Positions 26,301 through 37,752 of a stretch of DNA of 64,000 nt are shown here, in pieces. The DNA is taken from assembly GCA_964057225.1 (NCBI GenBank), contig OZ059900.1, positions 6,086,501 through 6,150,500 on the forward strand. Reading direction: 5' to 3'. The DNA comes from Auanema rhodensis (Eukaryota > Nematoda > Chromadorea > Rhabditida > Rhabditidae). The notes under the pieces are model-generated. The model was not told where the DNA came from, did not search any database, and saw nothing but the letters and a program-made list of their open reading frames with translations. Both the position numbers and the translations under genes were made by a program. The number at the start of each line of letters is the position of its first letter. The first letter of the stretch is position 1.

Positions 26301-28969
26301 ATTCATTTATTTCATTTCGTATAAATAAAAGTTGAAAACAAAAATTTGGCATATAAAAATGGAAAATATACTTCCTAGTTATTGATTTCGTTGGTCTTAA
26401 TGACAATGATAAAATCTAAAACTACATAGATGAATAACGTTTGAGCAGAAAATTATACGATTATATGCTATAATCAGGGTGAAAAAACATTTTTTGCACA
26501 GATTTAAGCACAAACATCTTAATTTCGACTTTTCATTTCATCGAATGGCAGCGATAAAAGTTCAAAATTCGCTCTCAATCTTTTGACCTGTTGAAGATCT
26601 CTTTCACAGAATGTCTCATATTTCGAAGATAAAGTGTCGAAAAAACTAGATTAGAATGTAGCTCATTTCTTGCGTAATCTACTCATATGCTACAAAATAT
26701 TCGCTTAAATATATATTCTGTAAGTAAAAGGGAGAATTAGCAGTAATTATACAAAGTTTATAGTTTGTAGTTGTGAACATAATGGGATTATACAGATATA
26801 CAGATATACAGAAATACAGAAATACCGATATTGATACATATAATAGTAAAACATCATTTTTGGAATCGATGAACGATATTGACACAGCAGCTGAACTCTT
26901 TTGTAGTTTTTTTCCTCATTCACCATCTTTTTCCTTTTCATCTCTACTAATCCTTCCCGGTTTTTTCTCATTATGATGGAAGCTTATAAAATTAATTGAC
27001 TAATGCATCTCTTAACAAACAACTAATGATTTCTGTCTTACTTGGGTTTTCTAATATACGACGCGCAGCTAAAACATTTTTGTTTTATTTCGTTTACTCA
27101 AGTGTTTATTTGTCTCTTGTTGTATTCATATGAATAATCAGCATAGAGAAAGAGAAAAAGATAAATGATGGTTGATCACTGGCTATATGACAAATATTTT
27201 TTTCTGGTTCTCAAACCATATATAACTCTAAGTTTATACATAATTCGTCCTTTTTTGGCTCATGTTGTCATCGATAATACGAATAAAATTGCGTAATTGG
27301 TGAATTGTTGTATGGTTTTTCCGAATCAATACGTTTTGTGCTGAAATGACTTGTCTTCACAAGTATTATATTACTTTGACAGAACGAATTTAGGATTATC
27401 TCTAGTGAAGATAGAGCAAGGTTAGAAACTAGAGAGTTATATGCGAGAGTGAGAGAGAGAAAAAAAGAGTAAGAAACAGAATGAGAGAGAATTAGCCATT
27501 AAAGGTTAGATATAACGATTAGCCATCCAAATGTTTTTTGTTACTCAATTTCAATGTCATTCAACTGGTTCTTTGTTAGCAGCTCATCATAAATTGATAC
27601 ATATTACCAGATGGTCGCACCATATATACGTTTACTCTCCTCTCTCATATTGCTGAATATATTGCGCATAGAAAACGTGCTCTAATGCCATAACAAAGAA
27701 AAATTACATTCAAATTTCTATTTTATTTCTTTTTGTACCATTTTTTACTTTTTTTTTAGCAATTTTACATAACTTATTGAGTTTGTCTATAATATCTTCC
27801 GCTAGGATTAAGCATGTTTGCCCAATTGTTATTTGCTCATTCAACTCTCTGGAGATTTTATTGTCCGGAAAGAAGAATATTTTAATTTTTTCTTTAAATT
27901 TTGAAGAGACTTTACTTTTCTTTTAGTTTCCAAGAGATAAACTAAACATAAACTTTTCTGAAGTTTCTTTTATCCTATTTGTTTTGATTATCTCGTGTTG
28001 CTTCATTGATTGTCTGTCTTTCTTATGATTTTTCTATTAATAATTAAATAATCAATCTGAGTTCATCTCATAGCATATGAACGTATCTGTTGATTGGCTT
28101 TAAAAATCAATTGATAAGCCAAACGTTTTTTTTATTTATTATTGAAGTACATTGCTTTTCTTTGCTATAGAGTAATCTGCTTTTTTATTCTTATATATAA
28201 TCATATTTTGTTTAATTTTTGAAATTGCTTATGACGTTATTCTTTTTGAATTTTGGTTGCTGCTTGTTCACTTCAATTTCCCTCTTAACAGTGGAGAAAC
28301 TTACACATTAACGACACTATGTTGAAGAGAATAATCAAAAAAGGGATAGAGGAAGGATGAAAGGTATGTGAAGGACAATAGAAAGATGAGATAGTGAGTG
28401 ATAGACGAAGAACGCCTGTTATACAACAGCATGCTGTATTAGCGCAATCGTTGAATGTCTTTATAGTGTTGAATATATTGCTTCTTCATCTTGGCTGACT
28501 CGTATTCTCATCTCTGCTTCTATGTATCTTCTCTCCATTCATATCAATCTTTTTCTTCCTCCTGAATTACGCATTCTATGATATCTCTCTATTACGTCTT
28601 CTTATATCAATGGATCACTCATTGCTTCACCTTTGCTTTATGCTGAGAACCATGGGTGAAGTCATTGTTGCGAACTTTTGCAAACATGAGCCGTTTTCTT
28701 TCACAAAAACTTTTACGATACTAAATTTTATTTTCATGGTTTGTCGCATCACCCTCATCTTTGCGTCCCTATTTTCTTTGTTATTCTAATCTTCACTTCA
28801 CTCGTTTATGTAAAAGTATACCTTATTCAGACTTTTTTCAATCTTTTCGAACGGTTTTCTTTCACATTTTTCATCTCTACCTTTTCATTCATACATTGCA
28901 GTTGTCTCTCTTTTTCTTTATGTATTATTTCGTACTATCTCTTGTATATATTATTTGTGTGATGCGTTC

Positions 28970-29420
28970 TCTGTCTACGAGTAGCCCATTATTTCGAGTG
29001 ACCTGCTACAAACGACCGAGACATCCAAAGATGAGACACAGCACCCATACACACACATACACTCATTCACATACTCACCGAGTCTCATCATTCATTCTTC
29101 AGTTTCCACTTATTTTGTCCCTCGTTTCCTTCCTTGCCTCATAGTCTTCTTCACCTCATCTCGCCATACTCATCATCTTGCTCTTCATTTCCATCCTCAC
29201 CGGCAAGACCTCGATCGCTCATCTTCTTCGCCACCCGGTCCGTTCGGCTTTCCTTCCTTCCTCCATCCTCTGCTCGCTACATCCTCCTCATTCTCTTACA
29301 ATCTGTTCTCTCTTCCTTCTTTGTATTCTTTTCATTAGCCTTTCACTCACCACATGCCCAGGCTAGCCAGGTCAAAGGTCATCCGCAAACACCTCGCCAC
29401 ACAGCATTATGCGATTAGTA
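28970..29420 (+). promoter_or_regulatory. GC-richer, pyrimidine-rich island upstream of liprin-beta, possible promoter/5' UTR
   Basis: This patch is the most GC-rich sequence in the 20-30 kb interval, with strong C and T bias on the plus strand. It lies 0.3-0.75 kb before the liprin-beta ATG at 29715. An acceptor (ATCAACAG) at 29690-29697 in front of the ATG shows that a 5' UTR exon or spliced leader is joined there, so the promoter lies further upstream. Placement is inferred from composition and position only. Confidence 0.3.
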
Positions 29421-29714
29421 TTGAACAGCACATATTATCCATTCCTATTTGTATTAAATGTACTGACTAGTTTTCCAAGTTTTTCCCAAAGTTGCTGACT
29501 TCGTTTTTCATTTTTTCTTCAATCCCTTTCATCTAGTTTGTTCTATCTTTAGCCTTTTGAATGTTTTTATTCATTCACACTCTGTTCAATCCGGTAGTAT
29601 GTTATATATCTGTAAAACTTTTTTTGTCATTTAGTCGTTTCGTATTTCTTTTCCAAAAAAGGAAACTGCATTGCATTTCAGTTTTTTTAATCAACAGGAT
29701 TTGTGTGGGTAAGT

Positions 29715-32700
29715 ATGGACCGTCTAGAGGAAGCAGATTCTATGTTATGTGCGGCATTAAAAGAACTAGAACAAACGCTACACGATCGCAATAGCAGTTA
29801 GTTTGCATTTAATTACCTATGTTTTTTCTATTTTCTTTAATCACCCTTTTGTCTCTCTCTCTCTTTTCTTAACTAATTATTCTTTTCATTTTTTACAATT
29901 TCTTTCTCGATTTTCTATCATTTTTCTTACTCTTCCTTCTAAACAATTTTGTTTGATTAGCTTAATTCCATTCTAAATTCTCCTAACAAAAAATAGTCTT
30001 TTAGAATATTGTTATAAGAGTATTATTGTTTACATTGATACGTTAGATTCTATGCAATTAATTCAATTAACAATACGTTGATTTGATTAGCCTTTTTCTT
30101 TCTTCTCATTCATTTCAATCAGTCGGAAATATTTATTTTAGCAGCGTCATGTCTCAAATCCATTCCTATGCATTAAAGGTCTAAATTTTGAACTATTATC
30201 AGCTAAGCACGCTAAGAATAGAACGATTTAACCAAAGTAACTCTTCGAATTAAGCATAGATCAAAATGAATAAAATTTAAAAAAAAAGAAACTTTACTCA
30301 TTCTTGCCCCATTAAACCTTATTGTCTCTTGATCATGAGCTATTTATTGTGTTCCTCATTTGCCTATTTTAATTGCTCAATTTGAATAGTTATTTTATAG
30401 ACTGCATCAGTTCTTTGAGCACATGCAATAAGTCGTCGTCATCTAGTTCTAGCCGTATGGAGCAGCCCAATGTATTCAGTCAAACAAATGAGCCAGTTCG
30501 TTTAATTTCATTTTAAAGCCTTTATCCGCAAAAATACGCTGTCTATATGCATGAAATGAAACATCATCCACATCATTTTAAATTATTTTTCCGCTGCTTA
30601 TTCGAATCATTTTTCAGAATGCAAATACAAAACTATTCAATAGTTTATCTCAATTGGAAAATATATCCAAATGGATTAATGGAAATATGGTAGAGTTTAT
30701 GAAAAGAACATTTTTGATTTGTCTCCTCATATGAATGAAATTGAAATTTTTTCTATTTTTGTTATTCATATATATATTTTTATAATCTTTGATATTATAT
30801 AAATCTTCTTAAATCCTAAAAAAAATCTTCAAATAATTTTATTTTTAGGACACGGATGTAATGAATACCCGGAAACCAATGCACGATCATATTGAAGATT
30901 TAGAGAGTATTCACGATAACGTAGTGAAAGAAGTAAACATTCATATTATTTCAAGATCATTTTTCATAAATTCTTTTAAGATTCGAAAAATCTACCATAA
31001 ACTAACGTTACAACGTAAGGATATGGATATTTTGAAAGATATGATGTATGAAAATCGGGAAGAGATTATGCGTATACAGCAGAGCCTTAACAATGTTTGT
31101 TGGATTGTAGTTCTCTTTGATTATAGTATTTTCAGGTTTATGATGAAGATGTTCGAGCAGAGCTTCAGTCTAGACGTGTAGATCTTTTAGCTAAAATGTC
31201 CAGTTTGAATTTATCATATGTTAATATGGAACGTGAATGCAGCTCCGATGAGATTCGATTGAACTATTTACAGGTTGACTTTATTAAAGATTAATCAGTA
31301 AAAGTTTTTATATATAACAGGAGCGTGAGCGTAAAACAAGTCTTGATCTTCAGCGAAATATGCAAATGTTGAATCGGAATTCTGGATCCATAAGAAGTAA
31401 GATGACCTTTACAGATATCTTGACACTAATATATTCATAGGTGATTTTGACTTACAATCTCAAAATGGGTATCAAAGCTCCGATGAATACGGCTGGAATA
31501 CGGCTAAAGGCCGACTATATCAAGAAAAAAAAGTTTATTCTGTGTAATTTTATGATTGATCATTACATCTTTTCAAGGATCATGCACGTTATTCATCACA
31601 AGGACGTTTAGTTGGGATAAATACTACGCCGACACACAAATCATCTCTTGTAAGATTGTCTTTTTTATCTAATGAGGTATTTCAATCCATTATAGCATTC
31701 ATTACCATGTACGCCATTGTCCAATGAACATTCACGTAGTAGTTTATCTGCAAATTCTCAAAGTAATTTGAATATCGATGTAGAAGAGGCCAGAATACCT
31801 AAATCACTAACACACGAAGTAATTTTCATCACAGATATTATTTCATTACAATCGTTCGATTTATAGATGGTTGCTCCACAAGCATCTACATCTACACTAC
31901 AGTCGGGAAGAGAACATGCTAATGATCAATATGAAGGAAATGAAGCATCATCAACTTTAATGAACAGCAAACGTACACGAAGTGCTCCTGATTTAGGTTA
32001 GAATTATGAATCATTTCAATGAATCGATTGTAAATTTCAGCAAAACTAGCTACTAAATCAAAGTCGAGTGAATCCGGAGAAAAATTACGAAACTATACCA
32101 AAGAAGATGTACGCACTTTAAAACGAGAACTAACTCGGTTATCTTTACGTAATATTCTGGCACCTCGCTCACGTTCTAGCACATGCAAGAAGAGTGGTTC
32201 AATTAGTGAACGATTAAGTACTATCAGGTTTGTAAAACCAAACACAGCATAACTCAATGGATTATCTATTTAGCTCACCTGAAGTACGATCAATACGCAG
32301 TGATTCGCGTTCACGGGTACATTATTTCCCTTCTCTATCAAAATTCCTGGCTTACAAGTATGCTGAGTTTATTTGTGAATATTAATTTTCAACATTTCAG
32401 TTATGATGATATGATTGAATGGATGAAATTGATTGGGTTCGGTCAATACACACCACGAATTCATGATAATATTCGAAATGCTCGTCACTTATTGAATATT
32501 AGCGGATTGGAAATGGAAAGAGTTAGTCAATAAATTGTGAAAATTAGAAATTTTCTTAAAATTTAAACATTTCAGTACCTAAATATTCGGAATCCTTTAC
32601 ATCGTAAACGCTTTAATATTATCTTACGGAGTATTAATTATGATAAAGAGCCAGCTAATTCACATTGGGATCTATATCAAACTCTCAGCTGGCTAGAATT

Positions 32701-33602
32701 AATAGGTTTACCACAGTACAAGGAAAGTTTTGCTGAAAGCTATATTGATGGGCCAGTGCTGACTCAATTGACTGGAGCTGATTTGCTCAAGGTAGGGATG
32801 TATAAAACAAGCTAATTCTGAAATCACAAGTTTTAGCTGCGCGTGCATAATGCTCAACATTTTCATACAATTCAATGGAGTTTACGACACCTTAATAATC
32901 ACCAATTCAATATTACATGTCTTGATCAACATGTGCAGCCTGTAAGTTTTTTTAAAAACTATATTAATTAGGATAAACTATCAAATTTTTGATATTTATA
33001 TTTATGAAAAGTTTTTTGTTCAGGTTTCTATCTGTTTAACTGCTGATCATGTTATACGATGGTCTCATTCAGCCACATGTGAATGGTTACGCTCTATTGA
33101 TTTAGAAGAATTCATTCCAAATATGCTTTGTGCTGGAATGCCAGGTGCACTAATGGTAATAAAATTTTTTCTTGAGCCACAACCCCTTCAGAAAATTTAA
33201 AATGACTAATCGTTCATAAATTTCAAACTATTTTTACAATGTTTATATCTTATCTGCTTTTTAGGTGTGTGAGCCATCGTTTACTGCTGAATCTCTTGCT
33301 GAAGTTTTAAAAATTCCTGTTAGCAAATCATTACTTCGTCGACATATTACTCTTCATTTTAATCAACTAGTTGGTCAACAGATTGTATCTGATAAGCGAT
33401 CTTATCTTGCCACGAATAAGCACCCTCGGCTCAATCCAACTTTACGCGTAAAGGTTTTATTTTAGAGGAAAAAGATTGTTTGTTTTACACATTTTGTTTA
33501 TTACAGGAATCAAAAAGGCGTTTCCCACTTAGCTTTACTGCCAAGAAAGATGTGGTTTTTGTGGATTTAGAACAACAGCTGATACCTGAAGCAAAACTTT
33601 AA
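29715..33602 (+). CDS. hlb-1: Liprin-beta (PPFIBP1/2, HLB-1-like), scaffold with three SAM domains
   Basis: Scaffold protein of the liprin family, which acts at synaptic active zones and cell contacts. Nineteen coding exons: 29715-29796, 30401-30495, 30618-30689, 30849-30932, 30981-31094, 31136-31273, 31321-31396, 31441-31532, 31578-31649, 31696-31818, 31867-31996, 32041-32227, 32274-32357, 32401-32521, 32576-32791, 32837-32941, 33024-33155, 33265-33453, 33507-33602. Phases agree throughout and give 735 residues. Residues about 1-260 are mostly coiled coil (MDRLEEADSMLCAALKELE at the start) and the middle is Ser/Thr-rich. Three SAM domains follow: about 451-510 (MIEWMKLIGFGQYTPRIHDN), 515-585 (LSWLELIGLPQYKESFAESY) and 605-675 (CEWLRSIDLEEFIPNMLCAG). 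The beta rather than alpha class is called from the short N-terminal coiled coil and the linker. Some introns are only 43-48 nt. The donor of exon 2 (GTTCGT) is weak. Confidence 0.92.
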
Positions 33603-34127
33603 AAAGACTTTTACTTAATTTCTTGATGTATACTTTGTTCGCACTATATATGTTACAAGTAGGATGATGTTCTCGGTTTATCATTCTCATAATACTAGCT
33701 AGTTAATTTATTATTGAGATTTCGTCCAAGAAATATGACAGACAAAACTTGTCCAGCTATAAGCTTCTAATTTGGAAAGTTTTAAAAGATCATTCTATAT
33801 GTTTTAACTTATTACATGACGCAATATGGTCAATTGACTAATTCCATTATTCTAAGTAATCTAATAATTTGCTTAATGAAGTTCTTTTCATCCAGTTTCT
33901 CACAATACTTTTTTAACTGCGGAATTATCTAACATTTTCACACGAAGACACATTAAACAACCAATAAAAGAGTATTCAGTTGTTAACGACATAGTACTTA
34001 GCATTTCGTAGAGTGTTTTAAGCGAATAATTAAAATTTCTATGTTATCCTCTTCTTTTATTGTTTGCCACCTATTTTATTCACAATATACGTGGCACACA
34101 CCATGTCGATTAAGATATACCTTCGTA

Positions 34128-34173
34128 GAAGCGACACTAGAAGTGAGGTAGAAGCAACACTAGAAGTGATACG
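34128..34173. repeat. Two-copy 23-bp tandem repeat
   Basis: GAAGCGACACTAGAAGTGA is followed directly by GAAGCAACACTAGAAGTGA. The unit is 23 bp and there are two copies. Confidence 0.8.
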
Positions 34174-34364
34174 CTATGTACAGAACAGACAACGACTCCC
34201 CTGAGGGTGCGGATTAATGCATCTTAATAAGTTTTGATAAACTAAATAATGTGATCTACATGTATTGATATGATTGCAGTTTGTTGTCAACTTGTTTATC
34301 ATTGTGCCCTGTTAATTCACAAAAGCTTAATCAGGTGAATGTTTTGATCTGTCTGAAATTCACA

Positions 34365-34609
34365 CATTTATCATCGTTTCTCAATATTATATTTGTTTTG
34401 AGAAGAGCATCAGTAATAAAATGTATTCAAGTCTTTGTAATTAAAATATTAATGATAGGCGTTTAAGTTTTATTTTATTTATTATATATTATCACATATA
34501 TATAGTCAATTTCAAGTAGTTTAACTATAAAATTTGATAAATATGAATATAATTTTTTGGTGCCAAAAACCACTGAGATCATCTTTTATAATACTTTTAT
34601 AGAAACAAA
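34365..34609 (+). repeat. 245-bp dispersed repeat, copy A
   Basis: It matches copy B at 37508-37752 over 245 bp in direct orientation. I counted three substitutions and no gaps, which points to a recent duplication or a mobile sequence. It has no coding potential and no obvious terminal inverted repeats or target duplication. Near its 3' end it holds a hairpin (34526-34590) whose 3' arm begins TGAGATCATCTTTTATAATA. Confidence 0.9.
34526..34590 (+). ncRNA. Candidate microRNA hairpin with bantam/miR-58/80-type seed, copy A
   Basis: TATAAAA...GAT at 34526-34538 pairs with ATC...TTTTATA at 34578-34590, giving a stem of about 10 pairs interrupted by a 3-nt internal loop. An inner TTTTTGG/CCAAAAA can pair at the tip. 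TGAGATCA starts at 34574 on the 3' arm, as in the worm miR-80 to miR-82 genes. The stem is AT-rich and the evidence is structural only. Confidence 0.35.
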
Positions 34610-35930
34610 GCTAAACAGTCTTGTGACAGAATACATTAAAATGTAATAAAATAAAAAATGCTGCCTGAACTTCAAAGTATACCAAATATATAGCATTTCT
34701 TGAGCATTTGAAATGTTTTATACATTTAGAGATATGGTCGTATTTTACGAATAAAGTACAAGTGATATGATACCAGTGAAGGTTCTTGCACAATTTTTTT
34801 AGGCAATAATACTCAAATTTTGAAGTGAATAGCTTGAACATAGACCAAAAACATAAAATATTCTGATATTATTTGCAAATGACGGTAACATGATAGGTGA
34901 TAAAGCTTAGCATTTTAATATCACTTATTTAATGTTCACTTATAATTAAATAGATTTTGATAGATATAAAATTGGTTATCATCATAGCTAGCTCTTATTT
35001 CCTATCATTATCGTAATTTTTAACATTTTTATAGCTTAATTATATGGACCATAAGGCAATAGCAATAGGTGTCAAATTAGACACAACTCTCCTTTATTCT
35101 GTGCTCAACACAAAATATGATAGAATGAATAGCTCTCAAGAATAGTTTTATGTATTTTCTTTTTTATATATATTTTTAATTTATTTCAAATAGTTTTCTA
35201 TAGATTGTGTTGAATAAAATATTTTTACATTAATTTTAAGCTATCGAATACTGTATGAAATTTTCAGAGAAGTCTTTTGCATAAAGTTTCACATTCAGTT
35301 TTTGTTCAAGCTTACATTATGAATCATATGATAAGAATATTGTTGAATGAAGTTATATGGAGATAACTCATAGCAGTAACATGTCATGAGATCCAACTCT
35401 AAATACTAATACAATGAATCATTGATAAGTTTCAGGAATGAATCATTGATAATACATCATGTTATCAAACAGTTCTTTTCTTCGACATAATTTTTAAATT
35501 TTCTGTTATCATTGAGTATCCTAATTTCAATGCTTCAATGCTTCTCTAACTTCATTCTTGTTAATATCTATGATTCTGAGCAATAATTCAGCAACTATAT
35601 ACTCCCTCAAGCAGTTCAACACTACTGATAATAAAGTGTCAATAAATGAAGTGGGAGACACCCATAATAACCATTGTTCACTTTTAGAGCTGCTCATTTA
35701 AGATATTATTGCGCATACTTTTTTTTCTTCCGAACATTTACTTTTGATGAAGTTCAATAAATAGTAACTATCATCTATCAAACTTAATTATATATTATTC
35801 ATTAATCCATCATTAGTCCAACATTTTACAAAATGTATAGTTCAACTGCTTATTAATTATTCTCTTATTATGTTTTATAAACACAAATGTAAAAACTTAT
35901 TCATCATTCACTATTTTTTTTTTAGCAAAC

Positions 35931-36796
35931 ATGTGTATATCATCAGCAGGTCAAATAGTATACGGGATAGTAATGCTCGGTTGCTTGGTACTTACAGCAG
36001 TATCTTTGTTCACCCCAGGTGACTACATCATAAAAAATGATCTCAGATCAATTATTTCTCGCTTTACTGTATACATATTTTTATTCTTTAATTAATTCAG
36101 GATGGACACAATCTGAGCATAAAGATTCGCTTACTGATCTTTTCAGTAGCAGCGAAGGAATTATGCCATGGGCATGTGCTAGACGATTCAAAAGTGAGAC
36201 ATGTAGCACATGGTGGGAGGTAAACTCATAATATTCTTGAATTTAAAGTGAATTTTCATTGCACTTGTAGGAAACTCCCGGATGGCAACATGTCGTCATT
36301 GTCTGTATGTGGATGGCTTTAATTATTGAAGCATTCTGCCTAGTTTGGAATCTTATTGCTTTGTAAGTTATTTTGAAAATATTGCTAGGACATGTTCATT
36401 GAAAAACATAACATTTAAAAAAATATAACTTTCCTATGAAGTTTTAAAAATTTAAGATATTCATTACAGGTTATCATGTTGCTGCAAGAATTGTCTATTA
36501 CATCCAATTATTATTGCTTCAATCTGCATTAATATTCTCCTACTCATCTCAGTATTGGTGTACGGAATCAAAGGAAAAGAGTTTGTTATTTATACCGAAA
36601 ATCCTCACATACGTACTGCTGGACAGGTTGGTAGCAAAGTTTAAACTTTTTTTAAAACAATTTGGAATATATAAATTTATCCAACAATTTTCAGCTTGGA
36701 TACTCTTATATATTAGCATGCATTGCTTTGGCTCTATCAGTAGGAGATACTGTTTTATCGTTTGTTATTGTATGTTGCTCCAAGATATGCTGTTAA
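35931..36796 (+). CDS. Clc-like (claudin-like) four-pass membrane protein
   Basis: Predicted plasma-membrane protein of the nematode Clc-like family, which belongs to the wider claudin/PMP22-like group. Exons 35931-36018, 36101-36219, 36271-36362, 36470-36626 and 36695-36796 give 185 residues in matched phase. Transmembrane segments lie at about 9-29, 77-99, 112-134 and 153-180. The first extracellular loop starts FTPGW and carries two Cys (ACARRF, ETCSTWW), as expected for the fold. A Cys-rich patch (SCCCKNC) follows TM2 on the cytosolic side, and the protein ends CCSKICC. A TTTTTTTTAG acceptor lies 6 nt before the ATG, suggesting trans-splicing or a 5' UTR intron. Exact subfamily and role (junction, channel subunit or other) cannot be read from sequence. 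Confidence 0.8.
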
Positions 36797-37507
36797 GTTG
36801 TGTTTCAAATCATTATCTAGATATCTACATATATCTATATGATTTTTATTTCTACATTAATCTCATTTTCTTCAAAGAAAGAAAGTGAATCTAATGCTCT
36901 ATATCCTCTACCTCGGTGAAATAGTTCACTGTCACTCTATAATATAATCAAATCAAGTCTCTATACATATCTTATGGATTCATAGGTGAAAGTATATAAT
37001 TTAATATTATATTTCATACAATTGTTTCTATATATAACTCTTCTCATTTCGCCCTCTATTAACTATACTATACTATATATGTATATCTATAATCATTATG
37101 ATGTTTATAATCAATATTTTATTATAACAAACTACTTAAACGACTTTCAAAAATTATCACATTGTATTAATAAATCATTTTAAATTTTAAAATTCTACTC
37201 CCATGAGTCATGCTCTAAAGATTTTTTTGTTCAGCTTTACTGGCAGAAATGGATTCTTTGGGCTGCAGCCAGAGTTTTTGAATTGAATTTCAATTTTTCG
37301 TTTCGCCATCATTTGAAATATTTCATTCTGTTTTCCTATTATAAGATTATATAATTCTTATCATTATAAAGATTACACAACATGTAACATGAGTATATAG
37401 TCTTCACATTGTAAAAGTTCATAAATGGTGATTCATCTCTATGATAAACTATGTCCCATATACGGTTTTGCAGAGAAACGGACGTGATTTTAAAGCATAG
37501 CTTTACT

Positions 37508-37752
37508 CATTTATCATCGTTTCTCAATATTATATTTGTTTTGAGAAGAGCATCAGTAATAAAATGTATTCAAGTCTTTGTAATTAAAATATTAATGATA
37601 GGCGTTTAAGTTTTATTTTATTTATTATATATTATCACAAATATATAGTCAATTTCAAGTAGTTTAACTATAAAATTTGATAAATATGAATATAATTTTT
37701 TGATGCCAGAAACCACTGAGATCATCTTTTATAATACTTTTATAGAAACAAA
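37508..37752 (+). repeat. 245-bp dispersed repeat, copy B
   Basis: Second copy of the element at 34365-34609, 3,143 bp away in the same orientation, so the two copies bracket the Clc-like gene. The differences from copy A are a T/A change in the AT-rich centre and a G/A plus an A/G change near the inner tip of the contained hairpin. Confidence 0.9.
37669..37733 (+). ncRNA. Candidate microRNA hairpin with bantam/miR-58/80-type seed, copy B
   Basis: Same hairpin as at 34526-34590, with TGAGATCA starting at 37717. The outer stem and the 3' arm are unchanged from copy A. Two of the three substitutions between the repeats fall at the inner tip, where pairing matters least for a microRNA precursor. 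Confidence 0.35.

Larger units (their letters stand above)
19489..29697. other. Intergenic or 5' non-coding region between co-Smad and liprin-beta
   Basis: No convincing coding exon was seen on either strand. It is AT-rich with TA runs. A GC-richer patch at about 19930-20340 lies just upstream of the candidate co-Smad first exon and carries a GA-rich tract at 20207-20238. A CT-rich tract lies at 24480-24660. From about 28470 to 29700 the plus strand becomes strongly pyrimidine-rich, with a GC-richer patch at 28970-29420 shortly before the liprin-beta start. These patches are the best promoter or 5' UTR candidates for the two divergent genes. Confidence 0.45.
33603..35930 (+). other. Liprin-beta 3' UTR and intergenic DNA
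   Basis: An AATAAA lies near 33963 and may be the liprin-beta polyadenylation signal. A 23-bp tandem duplication lies at 34128-34173, and copy A of a 245-bp repeat at 34365-34609. The remainder is AT-rich with no supported gene. Confidence 0.5.

Noticed and set aside
35385-35410. CATGAGATCCAACTC, near match to the microRNA seed
   Set aside because: It has one mismatch in the 8-mer, and the only stem I can draw has a large asymmetric loop. Not enough to call a hairpin gene.
36037-36056. TGATCTCAGATCA in the first intron of the Clc-like gene, a minus-strand seed match
   Set aside because: Single occurrence in AT-rich intron with no hairpin. Within the number expected by chance, as are the minus-strand matches near 56036 and 57232.
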